Shown: piece by piece, positions 1 through 9,400 of the stretch
Numbering within the stretch: position 1 is the stretch's first letter
Layout: every line of letters starts with the position of its first letter
From: Ralstonia sp. SET104
GTDB lineage: Bacteria; Pseudomonadota; Gammaproteobacteria; Burkholderiales; Burkholderiaceae
Assembly (NCBI RefSeq): GCF_003851545.1
Contig: NZ_BHVX01000003.1
Coordinates: 248,001 to 312,000, forward strand
Reading direction: 5' to 3'
DNA: 64,000 nucleotides
The notes under the pieces: generated by a model
Seen by the model: only the letters and a program-made list of their open reading frames with translations
Databases searched by the model: none
What the model was told of the DNA's origin: nothing
Program-made: the position numbers and the translations under genes

Positions 1-350
1 GAGGCTGGCGGCGGCAGTTGATGAGGGTGGGCTGGAAGCCCTAAGACCCAAACCTCGCGGCCGCCCGAAGAAGATGACAACGCCAGAGCCTCCTGAGCCC
101 GTAGCACCGCAAAACGAAGATCCCCACACGGTGGAGCAGTTGCGCAAAGAAAACGAATATCTGCGCGCGGAGGTGGCGTATCTAAAAAAATTGAGGGCCT
201 TGCTTCAGGCCAAAGAGCAAGCCGCGCAGAAAAAGCGCGGGTAGTGCTTGAACTGAGGCAAGGCCACGATTTGGCAATACTGCTGAAGGTCGCGGGGCTG
301 TCGCGTAGCACGTTCTACTACCAGATTAAGGTGCAGCAGGTCGGTGATCA
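1..350 (+). mobile_element. Truncated IS3-family (IS150-like) transposase, orfA end plus orfB start
   Basis: The second forward frame is open from the window edge to a TAG at 242-244. It encodes the C-terminal part of an IS3 OrfA, ending in a leucine-zipper-like heptad segment (QLRKENEYLRAEVAYLKKL). An A7 run at 184-190 allows a -1 slip into the first frame. That frame is open through the orfA stop and reads LELRQGHDLAILLKV then SRSTFYYQ, typical of the OrfB N-terminus of the IS150 group. This arrangement (leucine zipper, A-rich slippery site, -1 OrfAB fusion) is characteristic of IS3 elements. Similarity fades at about 345-350, so almost all of OrfB, including the DDE catalytic domain, is missing and no right terminal repeat is visible. 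The element is a dead remnant abutting the end of pelG. The breakpoint is approximate. Confidence 0.8.
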
Positions 351-364
351 GGGGGCCAACAGCA

Positions 365-374
365 CCCCCCCCCC
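365..374. repeat. Homopolymeric C10 tract
   Basis: Ten consecutive C residues lie between the transposase remnant and the pelG stop codon (TGA, minus strand, 376-378). The tract is just outside pelG, so slippage here would not alter PelG. It marks the junction between the IS remnant and the pel operon. Confidence 0.9.
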
Positions 375-375
375 T

Positions 376-1746
376 TCACTGCAACATGAAAGTCTCGTAC
401 TCCAACCGATCCAGCTTCCGATCCAGAATCACGAGACTCGCCATCACCACCAGCAGCAGCGAAACAGCAAACCCATACCCGTACCAAGCCGGCCCAAGCT
501 GCAGCGTGATCCATGTCAGCGCGCCGTTGAGCACCACAAAAGCGGCAGTCAGCCCCAGCACCACACGCCGCCGGTCCAGGTAAAAGAAGATATTCACCAC
601 CCCCAGAAACACTACCTGCAAGCTCGCGGCAATGGTGTCGACATACAGCAGCGGCAGATACAGCTCGGAAATCTGCAACGCCCGCAGCACCGAAGCGCCC
701 ACGGCAAACAGCACCAGCGCGGCCATGGCCTGGATCTTCACGATCTCGTACAGGCCCGCGCGGATGGTCTGCACCATCGTGTTGCGCATGTCTTCGATAT
801 GCTCGAGCGACGCCCCGCCCCGCACGGCGTCATAGAACGCGTCGTAGTACTCGACAAAGTCCGTCTCGATGCGCACCAGGAACACCGCCATGCCGGGGAT
901 GATGCCGAGGTAGGCGAGGAACACCGGAATGTCATAGATGACCGATGCATGTAGCGGCCCGATCACCTGCTGCCCCGTGCCCGGCGCATACCAGAACATG
1001 AACTTGTCGAGCCAGATGCCAAGGTTATAGAGCAGCCCGATCAGCATGAGCGACGGATACGCAAACCGCTTGTCGAACACCTCGAACGACAGGAATCGCC
1101 GCCCGCTGAAGTTGCGGTAGATCAGCGCGGCCATGCCGATCAGCAGGCACAACTGCCCCGTCACGAACCCCAGCAGCAGCCCTTCCAGCCCCAGCCGGTT
1201 GAACAACAGCGCCAGCAGCACGGTAAGCGTGTAGCCGACCAGGAAGATCCACACGACGGCCCTGTACTGCTTCATGCCCGACAGAAAGATCACCGCGATC
1301 CAGATGTTGGCCATGACCACGAAGCCGGCCAGCATCAGCAACCGATAAATGGCCGATTGCTGCGCAAACGCAAACAGGATGACGAGCAGCCCCAGCCCGC
1401 CCGCAATCAGGGTCATCACGAGCGACACGGCGTGGTAGTTGGGCAGGATGAGATCGTCGCGCTTCTCGAATAGCCGATCGGAAGTAAAGCGCGTGAAAGC
1501 AAGCTGCAGTGGCCCCGTCAATATCAGGCTCACCGCAATCAGGTAGGTAACTGACACCTGAAACTGCGTGATGAGCGAGCCCGGAACCACAAACGGCAAG
1601 CTCAGGATACCGATCAGCAGAATCCCGACGATGGAGAGAATCCATGGCCCCGAGCTGATGATGCCGGCGTAGGTATAGGCGTGCAGCAGCCCGAGCAAGC
1701 TGTCCCGCTTGAGCATCTTGCGCAGCTCAAAACCGATACCGGCCAT
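376..1746 (-). CDS. pelG: PelG, inner-membrane Pel polysaccharide transporter
   Basis: The 456-residue protein begins MAGIGFELRKML, the conserved start of PelG, and matches the usual PelG length. It consists almost entirely of hydrophobic segments, consistent with about 12 membrane helices of the polysaccharide-transporter (MOP-like) fold. PelG forms the inner-membrane synthase complex with PelD, PelE and PelF and is thought to move Pel into the periplasm. The ATG at 1746 was chosen because it overlaps the pelF stop (TGATG), implying translational coupling; an upstream in-frame ATG at 1800 would add 18 residues lying within pelF. It is the last gene of the operon. No terminator is recognisable before the IS remnant. 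Confidence 0.93.
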   Translation of the reverse strand: MAGIGFELRKMLKRDSLLGLLHAYTYAGIISSGPWILSIVGILLIGILSLPFVVPGSLITQFQVSVTYLIAVSLILTGPLQLAFTRFTSDRLFEKRDDLILPNYHAVSLVMTLIAGGLGLLVILFAFAQQSAIYRLLMLAGFVVMANIWIAVIFLSGMKQYRAVVWIFLVGYTLTVLLALLFNRLGLEGLLLGFVTGQLCLLIGMAALIYRNFSGRRFLSFEVFDKRFAYPSLMLIGLLYNLGIWLDKFMFWYAPGTGQQVIGPLHASVIYDIPVFLAYLGIIPGMAVFLVRIETDFVEYYDAFYDAVRGGASLEHIEDMRNTMVQTIRAGLYEIVKIQAMAALVLFAVGASVLRALQISELYLPLLYVDTIAASLQVVFLGVVNIFFYLDRRRVVLGLTAAFVVLNGALTWITLQLGPAWYGYGFAVSLLLVVMASLVILDRKLDRLEYETFMLQ

Positions 1747-3368
1747 CAGCGGGCTCCCTTTTGCGGATTCTGCTGGTTCTGCTGAGCGTGGTGCGGGCAA
1801 GCCGCCGCGGCGGCGGTCTTGGCGCCGTGCTCGGTGCTCAGGTCGGGCAAGGTCTGCAAGCGCGTGTACAGCTCGCGGTAGCTGCCAACCATCATCTCTT
1901 GCGTGTAGTAGCGCTCGACGCGGGCGATGCCGGCGGCTTGTGCTTCATGCCAGCGCGTTTCGTCGCGCAGCAGCGTGAGCACTTCGGCGGCCAGCGCGGC
2001 GGGGTCGGCAATGCGCACAACGGCGCCGGCGGCGCCCAATGCGGCGTCGTCCCCCTCAAGACCGAACAGGAGCTGGCGGCACGAGCCGACATCGGTGGTG
2101 ACCGACGGCACGCCGGCGGCAAACCCTTCGAGCACCACCAGCGGCAGCGCTTCGCTGATGGAACTCAGCACCAGCACGCCTACCTTGGGCAGGATGTCGT
2201 CAATCTTCTGGAAGCCCAGAAACTTGATGCGATCGCCCAGGCCCAGGCTCTCGGCCAGGCTGTGGCATTCCTGCGCGTATTCCGGATCTTCGTCTTCAGG
2301 GCCGGCGATCCAGCCTTCGGCGTCGGGCATCTCGCGCGTGATGGTCAGCATGGCGCGAATGAAGGTCTTGACGTCCTTGATTGGTACCACGCGGCCGATC
2401 AGACACATCACGCGCGGCACGTTGGCCGGGCGTTTCTCGCGCAGCGCGGCCAGGCGCGGCAGATTGATGCCGTTGGGGATGCTGCGCGTCTTTGCTTCCG
2501 GCGCGCCGTCGATCACCTGCCGCTGCCGGTTGCCCTCGTACAGCGCAACGATGTCTTCGGCGGCGTCATAGCAGACTCGGCCCATCGTTTCAAAGAAGCG
2601 CACCCACAGGTCTCGAAAGTAGCTGATCTGTGCGATGTCCTTCTCAAAGATGCTGCGGTTGTCGCGAATCCACTGGCTCTGGAACAAGTCGATCTTGCGT
2701 TCCTTGGTGTAGATGCCGTGCTCCGACACCAGCAGCGGCCGCCCGCGCTTGTAGCGCAGCAGCGCACCCAGGAAGCCCGCATAGCCCGTCGAGATGGTGT
2801 GAAACACCTTCACCGGGATAAGGTTTTCAGCAATGCGCACGAGCTGCCACAGCGGCTTGTGCATGATGCGCACAGTCCAAAAGTAGTCTGTGAACGACGG
2901 ATCGGTGCAGTAATGCCGGTAGTAGTCCGTCATCATTTCCCATGCGCGGTGGCTGTAGAGGAACTGCTCTTCGGCCAGCGGGCCATCGTCGCGCAGGTCT
3001 GCAATGGACGCGCGGATCAGGTCAGCGGTTTCTCCCTTGTTGGCCGGGTTGCGCAGCGCGTCGTGCAGCTTGCGCGAGCGCTCGAAGGCCGCAGCATCGC
3101 CGCCACTGGCCTGCACAAGCGGGGGCGGCGGGAAGTCGTACAGGTAGTGGCACTCCAGGTGCACCACGTTATCGGGAATGGCGTAGACGGGCTTGCCGTA
3201 GTCTTCGCGACGGCTGCCGATGAAGACGATGGCGAACCTGATGTCCGGAAACGCCCGGATCATCTGGTTGACCCAGCTTGACACCCCACCGCTCACGTAG
3301 GGAAACGTCCCTTCGAGCAGCAGCGCGACGTCGGCAGACCGGGCGCGGGGGAAGTTGTCGTTGCTCAT
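1746..3368 (-). CDS. pelF: PelF, family 4 glycosyltransferase (Pel synthase)
   Basis: 540 residues. PelF is the cytosolic glycosyltransferase that polymerises Pel from UDP-sugar. The N-terminal lobe shows the PelF start (LLLEGTFPYVSGGVSSW) and the HGIYTKER segment. The C-terminal GT4 lobe carries the E-x7-E nucleotide-sugar signature within SEALPLVVLEGFAAG, followed by VTTDVGSCRQLL. The ATG at 3368 overlaps the pelE stop (ATGA) and fits the family N-terminus; an in-frame start at 3473 would add 35 Ala-rich residues inside pelE and is less likely. It is coupled downstream to pelG. Confidence 0.93.
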   Translation of the reverse strand: MSNDNFPRARSADVALLLEGTFPYVSGGVSSWVNQMIRAFPDIRFAIVFIGSRREDYGKPVYAIPDNVVHLECHYLYDFPPPPLVQASGGDAAAFERSRKLHDALRNPANKGETADLIRASIADLRDDGPLAEEQFLYSHRAWEMMTDYYRHYCTDPSFTDYFWTVRIMHKPLWQLVRIAENLIPVKVFHTISTGYAGFLGALLRYKRGRPLLVSEHGIYTKERKIDLFQSQWIRDNRSIFEKDIAQISYFRDLWVRFFETMGRVCYDAAEDIVALYEGNRQRQVIDGAPEAKTRSIPNGINLPRLAALREKRPANVPRVMCLIGRVVPIKDVKTFIRAMLTITREMPDAEGWIAGPEDEDPEYAQECHSLAESLGLGDRIKFLGFQKIDDILPKVGVLVLSSISEALPLVVLEGFAAGVPSVTTDVGSCRQLLFGLEGDDAALGAAGAVVRIADPAALAAEVLTLLRDETRWHEAQAAGIARVERYYTQEMMVGSYRELYTRLQTLPDLSTEHGAKTAAAAACPHHAQQNQQNPQKGAR

Positions 3369-4351
3369 GATGTCCAGTAGCGCAACAGCGGGCGCAGGAG
3401 CGGCAGCGGCGAACGGCTGGAGAACTGCGCCAGCGCCGCGCGCGCACCGGCGTAATCGCGGCGCAGGTAGCACGCTTCGGCCAGCGGCGGCAGCAGGCGG
3501 TCACGCGGGAAGCCGAGAGATTCGGCGCGGCGCAGGTGGGATTCAGCCACATCCGGCTCGCGGCGCGAGAGGGCCAGCCGGCCGCGCATGTACCACAGCG
3601 CGGCGTTGCCAGGCTGAATGTCGAGCGCAGCGCTGGCGTAGCGTTCGACCTGCTCGGCGGTATAGCGATACACATCACCCTGCACGAGGTTCTGGTAGAT
3701 CAACTCCCAGTACAGGTCGGCCAGGCGCTTGTTGATGTCGTAGCGCACTTCAGGCGTGGTGGCCTCTTCCAGGCGCGGCAGTTCGGTCAGGATCTTCTGG
3801 GTGAGGACCTTCTCGGCGTTGTCGAGCATGCCGTATGCGAGCAGGCGGATGTCGTCCACCGGATCGGCCAGCAGATCACGCAGCACGGGGCTCGCAGTGC
3901 GCGTGGGCATTGACTGCATGGCCACCAGCGCGGTCATGCGGCTCTGCACCGGCGCGCGTTCATTGCTGAGCTGCGCACGCAGCCGTGCCCCGCCACCGTG
4001 CGTCACGCGCGAGATCAAATGCGCCACGAACACCGGCAGGCCCACGTCAGCGATGTCCTTGTCGTCTTCCGGCTTGGGAAACAGCTTGCCGAGCAGCAGG
4101 CTGCCAAGCACGAGCAGCCCGCCCGCCACCGGCACGAAAAAGCACAGCGCAGCAAGATAGCCGTACGTCCACACAAACGGCACGCGATAGCGGCGCGGCA
4201 GCAGGCGCCAGGCGGCAAGACCGATCAGCGCGGCGGCCGTGCCCTGCAGCATCAGGCACGACAGCAGCAGCGCAAGGCTGTTGCCCGCATGCAATGCCAT
4301 CGCCACTGCCGCGATCTGGGCCAATATGCCGCCGAGCGTGAGTTTGAACAT
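3365..4351 (-). CDS. pelE: PelE, membrane-anchored TPR protein of the Pel synthase complex
   Basis: 328 residues. Two to three hydrophobic segments occupy about the first 100 residues, followed by a soluble alpha-helical region rich in tetratricopeptide-like repeats (for example WYMRGRLALSRREPDVAESHL near the C-terminus). This matches the PelE architecture: two membrane segments and a cytoplasmic TPR domain that links PelD to PelF. An AGGA ribosome-binding site precedes the ATG at 4351. It starts 21 bp after pelD and its stop overlaps the pelF start. Confidence 0.88.
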   Translation of the reverse strand: MFKLTLGGILAQIAAVAMALHAGNSLALLLSCLMLQGTAAALIGLAAWRLLPRRYRVPFVWTYGYLAALCFFVPVAGGLLVLGSLLLGKLFPKPEDDKDIADVGLPVFVAHLISRVTHGGGARLRAQLSNERAPVQSRMTALVAMQSMPTRTASPVLRDLLADPVDDIRLLAYGMLDNAEKVLTQKILTELPRLEEATTPEVRYDINKRLADLYWELIYQNLVQGDVYRYTAEQVERYASAALDIQPGNAALWYMRGRLALSRREPDVAESHLRRAESLGFPRDRLLPPLAEACYLRRDYAGARAALAQFSSRSPLPLLRPLLRYWTS

Positions 4352-4372
4352 CGCCTGTTCGTCCTATGTGCC

Positions 4373-5833
4373 TTACGCGTCCAGATGGCACCGCGTGAGG
4401 AAGCGCTCCAGCGCTTCGCCCGGATGCTCGCCCGTCACATGCAGCGTCTGCACGCTGATGCGCGCGCCCTCGAAATCGACACCAAACTGCGCGCGCAGGC
4501 TGTCTTCAATGCGCACCAGATACGCCGACACCGCGCCCGCGCCCGACAGCGGCATCAGCGTGATGATGGCGCGGCGGCCCTTGCCGCTTGCCTGCCAGAC
4601 AACATCCAGCGCACGGCGGCTGCGGACCACGCTCTCGAACGGCGCATCGCTGGTTTCGTCCCGATCGAAGATAAGTGCCACCACCGACGAGTCGATACCG
4701 GTATCGCGATGCAGACGCGCGAGGCGGCCCAGGTCGAGCGCGAACTCGTACGGTGCATCCGGCACGAGATCCAGAATCTCGGAGCTGACGGTGAGGTGCC
4801 GCACGCCGTCGGCGTAGTAGCCGAGCAGCACCAGCAGGAACTGCAGATTCTCGTACGACAGCGAGAGGAACGGCATCTGGTTCACGACCACCAGGCCGAT
4901 CAGCTCATCTGCGCCCGACAGCACCGGCGCGCACGCCACATAGCGCGAACTGTCTTCGGTGCGCAGCTCAGGCGCCTGCGGGTGGCCCAGCGTGTGGGTA
5001 TCAATGCAATGGCGGATCAACGGATCATCAGCAACGATGTCAAACGGCGTGCCCACGCGAGCCACCGGTTCGGTATCGATGCGCTTGGCCGTCACGCGCA
5101 CCATGGCCGCCACTTCCAGCTGGCAGGCCTGCGCCGTCCATTGCAGGAACGGCTCGGCGCCGGGCAGTTGCGCCACATCCGGTTGATCGGTACCGCCGCC
5201 ATGCTCGCGCGCGGCCAGCGCGATATTGCGCAGTTGCGTGAGCGTGTCGCGCAGCGTGGTCGGCTTGGCCAGCAGATCGTTTTCCAGACGCTCGTGCGAC
5301 AGGCGCAGCAGGAAGTGGTTCTTGGTGAGCGCCGCCAGCCGGTCGTTCAGGTAGCCGTTGACCGTGCGGGCGCGTGACAACCGCGCGCCCCAGATATCGC
5401 CGAACTGCCCGCCGATCAGCACCAGCATGAGCCCGCCCAGGAAATACATGCGCGGGAAAGTGCTGGCCGCCGCCTGCCCGTAGAACACCCCCCACGCGCC
5501 CAGCACCACCAGCGCTGCCAGCGCGCCGAGCAGCGTGCCGTAGCGCAGCGCCAGGATGAGCGGCACCAGCCAGACCCACGGAAAACCATAGCCGAGCAGC
5601 AGCGGGTTGTCCGGCACGAACAGCCAGAGGATGCTGATGGCCACCACCACCGCGCCCAGCGTTTCGAGCACGGCGCTCGGGCTGAATACGGCCGGGGCAA
5701 TCAGGCGCCCATACCATGTCGACGCGCCAATGCCCTGCGCGTTGCGCCGACGCTCATTTCGCCCACCTTGGCCGCGCGGCGGCGCAGCCGCGCGCGCGCC
5801 CGATTGCGTGGAGGCTGCCTGACCGGTCTTCAT
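4373..5833 (-). CDS. pelD: PelD, c-di-GMP-binding inner-membrane regulator of Pel synthesis
   Basis: 486 residues. About 45 polar N-terminal residues precede four hydrophobic segments (about 48-145), then a GAF domain (about 170-345) and a C-terminal degenerate GGDEF domain (about 360-486). There is no GGDEF active-site motif, but an inhibitory-site RxxD is present (R407-A-L-D410), and an arginine at 441 lies where a second c-di-GMP ligand is expected. In PelD these residues bind c-di-GMP and activate export, so this operon should be under post-translational c-di-GMP control. Its start overlaps the pelC stop (TGATG). Confidence 0.92.
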   Translation of the reverse strand: MKTGQAASTQSGARAAAPPRGQGGRNERRRNAQGIGASTWYGRLIAPAVFSPSAVLETLGAVVVAISILWLFVPDNPLLLGYGFPWVWLVPLILALRYGTLLGALAALVVLGAWGVFYGQAAASTFPRMYFLGGLMLVLIGGQFGDIWGARLSRARTVNGYLNDRLAALTKNHFLLRLSHERLENDLLAKPTTLRDTLTQLRNIALAAREHGGGTDQPDVAQLPGAEPFLQWTAQACQLEVAAMVRVTAKRIDTEPVARVGTPFDIVADDPLIRHCIDTHTLGHPQAPELRTEDSSRYVACAPVLSGADELIGLVVVNQMPFLSLSYENLQFLLVLLGYYADGVRHLTVSSEILDLVPDAPYEFALDLGRLARLHRDTGIDSSVVALIFDRDETSDAPFESVVRSRRALDVVWQASGKGRRAIITLMPLSGAGAVSAYLVRIEDSLRAQFGVDFEGARISVQTLHVTGEHPGEALERFLTRCHLDA

Positions 5834-6393
5834 CAGCTCCGGCCCAGCGGCGAGAGCAACTCGCGCAGCAGCTTCTGCGCCACGGCCGATACGGCATCGC
5901 GGCTCCAGCCGGTACGGCTGCCGGCCGCGCTCCAGATCACGTTACCGGTCTGCACGTCAATCACCTGCAGCGTGATGCCGACAGCGGGCTCGCCATCCAC
6001 GCCGACCTTGTAGCGCCATTCATCCACCGCGCCGGTCAGGGCGTAGCGCGCCTTCTCGCCACGCGCCCAATCCAGCGCACGCGCCACGGCCTCGCGCTCG
6101 GCGGGTTCGAACAGCGATTCGCTATTCAGATTGGCCGGGTACTGCTTCAGGCTGGAGAAGCCGCGCGCCTTGAGGATGCTCGCCGCAATCGTCTCCGCAC
6201 GCAGGCCAGCCTGCGGCGTTTCGGTGTAGTTGACGATGGGCAGCACGACCCACGCATCAGAGGCGCTGGTTGCCGGCGCACGCGCGCTGTCGACCACCGC
6301 GCAGGCGGACAACGCAAGCGCCGCACCAACGCCCGCTGCCACGGCCAGCCAGCGGCGGCGGCCGGCCTTCATCTGGTTGAGCAAGGGTGCCAT
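5833..6393 (-). CDS. pelC: PelC, outer-membrane-associated lipoprotein
   Basis: 186 residues from the chosen ATG at 6393. The start gives a compact lipoprotein signal (GRRRWLAVAAG then a hydrophobic stretch ending in the lipobox LSAC) and follows a good ribosome-binding site (AGGGAG, 6-7 bases away). In-frame ATGs at 6429 and 6450 would lengthen the n-region. PelC forms a dodecameric ring on the inner leaflet of the outer membrane and guides the cationic polymer to the PelB pore. The gene sits between pelB and pelD as usual and is translationally coupled to pelD. Confidence 0.88.
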   Translation of the reverse strand: MAPLLNQMKAGRRRWLAVAAGVGAALALSACAVVDSARAPATSASDAWVVLPIVNYTETPQAGLRAETIAASILKARGFSSLKQYPANLNSESLFEPAEREAVARALDWARGEKARYALTGAVDEWRYKVGVDGEPAVGITLQVIDVQTGNVIWSAAGSRTGWSRDAVSAVAQKLLRELLSPLGRS

Positions 6394-6462
6394 TGCTTTC
6401 TCCCTGGTGTCTTCCGTTATGTGTTTCATCTCGTTCTTTCCCCGTTGCATTGTTCTCGCCTG

Positions 6463-9400
6463 TCAGTAGAGCCAGCGGTAGCGCAGGCCGATTTCCGTCA
6501 TCGGCGCGGCACCGGCGCGCGTAATGGAGGCATGGCTGAACACCAACGCCAGATGGTCGTTGCCGAACACGCTGCCCGCCACCCCGAGCTGGACTTGCGT
6601 GCCCCACCCTTCGCGATTGTCGTGCAGCAGGCCGGCATCCATGAACGGACGCCACGCGCGCGTATAGCGGTCAAGATAGTCCGTGCCAAAGCCAAACAGC
6701 AGCCCGAACTGCGTGAACGACTGCGGCATGAAGGCGTTGGCATCGGGCACCGCCCCCGTCGGCAAGAGCCGCCCTAACAGCGCGCTGGGCGTGCCGGACG
6801 CGCTGTAGCTCGCACGCGTTCCAACCACGCGGATCGTGTAATCGGGGTATTCCACGCGCAAACGATAACCAGCCTCTGCATCAAGCACCACGCCGCTGCC
6901 AAGGAACGTGCGATCCTGGCCGTAAAAGCGGTTGCCCTCGACGCGCGCGCGGATGTATTCGCGCTGCGTCAGGCGCCAGTTGCCGCCAATCGAGAACAAG
7001 TCCTTCACGCCGCCCACACGCAGTTGCGTGGTTTCGTCGGCGGGCTGGTTGCGCCCGACCGACAGCTCGGTGCCGAACGGGCCCGATAGTGGCCCCCCCA
7101 GCCCCAACAAGCCATCCAGCCGGAATGCGTAGACCGACGCCAGCCCCTGGCGCCAGCCAACCGTGCCCTTCCACTGGCTGCTCTGCGTCTGGTATTGCGA
7201 AATCCAGTCAACGCGGCGGTCCTGCGCGGGCACGCCGGTGAGCTGCGTAGCGTCAGTCGAGCGCTGGTTACGCTGGGTGGCACGCACGAGCATGCTGTAG
7301 TGATCCGTCAGGCGAATGCCGGCCGCTGCGCTGCTTTCAAAGTACGTGAGCGGCGCTTGCTTGAACCACGTTTCGCGCGGCTCCAGCGCTTGTGCGTTTG
7401 TCAGCAACGTCTCTTGCACACGCTCGTGAAGCTGCTCATCGTCGGGCGCGGTCGTCAGGCCTTCGAATGACAGGCGCTGGGCCTCGCCCAAACGATCGGT
7501 CAACACATTGGCGTCGATGCGGTTGTAGAGCGGAATGCGGTCTGGCGTGTCGTCCAGCAGGCGGTTGAGCGTCTGCAGATCGCGCTCGGCCAGGGCGATG
7601 GAAATTTCGGCATAGGCCGGGCGTGTCATGCGGCGGGCGTATTGCTGCAGCAGCCACGCACGCGCCAGATCATTCGCCTCCTGCGACAGCGCCCAGCCGA
7701 GCGCCGCTTCCTTGGCCACGGCAGAGACGAGCCGGTCGCTCGCGCGGGCGTTCCTGCGCTTCTCGGCCGGGGTCTCGGGCGGCTCCGGCGGCAACGTATC
7801 GATGTCGCCCAGCTCGGATTTCTGTGCGGCAGCGTTGCCGCCTTCGCGGGCCTGCTGCATGGCGCGGCGGTCATCGCGCAGCAGCTCGATCAGCAGGCGC
7901 TGTGCAAGATCGCCCGAGCCGAATGTCTGCGCCAACGCAACGCGGCGGGCGCGCAGTTCGGTGCGGGCGCCATCTTCGAGCGGCACGGCGTCGCTCACTG
8001 CGTTGTTGCTGCCCACGGTGACGCGCGTGCCGACGCGGCGGTTGGCGGGGGTCTTGCCTTGGGTGTTTGCACCGTCGGCGCCATCCGCGCGCCACAGCAG
8101 CCACCACGCCTCGCGGCGCAGCGCCCAGGCGGCATCAGCCTGACCGGCCATCTCGCGCGCATCTGCATACGCCAACAGCCACAGCGGATCGTTGCGCATC
8201 GACTCGGCCTGGCGGCCCAGGAAGCGCAGCGCGAGGTTGGCATCGAACAGTTGCAGACCGGCGGCGGCATAGGCGCCCCAGTAGGCGGAGTCATTCTCGG
8301 CCTCGCCACGCCATCGGGTCAGTGCGCGCTTGAGTTCGCCGTTCTGGCCGGAATCGAGCAGGCCCCACAGGAACGCCGCCTTCACCTCGCTGCTGGCATC
8401 AGGCAATGCGACAGCGCGGCGCAGGTCACGCATGGCGAGATCCCAGCGGCCGCTCTGGCGGTGGTATTCAGCGCTGACGGCCAGCACGCCGGGGGAGTGC
8501 TCGGCGGCGCGGCGCTGTTCCGGCGTGAGCGAAGCCAGCAGCGCGTCAACCCGGCGGAACGCACGGGCGCGCGTGTAGTAATAAATGGCCTGTTGCAGAT
8601 GGGCCATCGCGCCGTCCTTGCGCCAGGCGAGTTCGGCCAGGCGGCCAGCGTCGATGGGGCTGCCATCGTAGAAGGCGATCATCGACGTCAGGTCGTCCGC
8701 CCGCGCATTGCCGCCCACCAGCAATTGGCGATACGCCTCGCGCGTAAGGTCATCCCGCTGATTCAGCGTTGCGAGCTGGGCGAGCGTGCGCCAGTAAAGG
8801 TCATCGGTGGGCGATGCGGCCTTGCTGGCGGCCTGCATGGCGGCCAGTGCTTGCTCGAACTGCCCGCGCACGTACAGCACGTTGGCAAGCTTGAGCGCAT
8901 ACCTCACATTCGGCCCGAACGCCTTTTGCAGGCGTACGTAGGTGTCGTAGGCCTGATCGTCCTTGCCGGCGCGCTCGGCCAGCATGGCGTAGCGCTCCAG
9001 AATCACCTGACGGTGCGGGCCGCGCGCGATGCTGTTCAGATAGGCCAGCCCTTCAACCGGCTCGCCCAAGCGCTCATAGGCCGCAATGATCTGGTCGAGC
9101 AGTTTCATGTCGCCGGGCTGGCGGCTGGCCTTGTAACGCAGGCCGGCCAGATAGGCGTGGTCTTCGTTGAGCGCGGGCGCCAGGCGCAGCACGTTCTGCC
9201 AGGCAGCATCGTCGCCGGTCGCTTCTGCGTACGAAAGCCAGTACTTCAACGCAGACATCGGCTGGCGGTTCCACTCCGCCACCTGGGCTGCGCGCTCGGT
9301 CCAGATCTTCAGGTCCGGGCGCTGGCGTACGGCGGCTTCGGCCACGCGCATGGCGTCGTTCAGGTTGCCGCTGCTCATGAAGACGCGATACGCGAGGTCG

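Noticed and set aside
365-374. C10 tract as a phase-variation switch for pelG
   Set aside because: It lies outside the coding region, just past the pelG stop, so length changes would not shift the frame.
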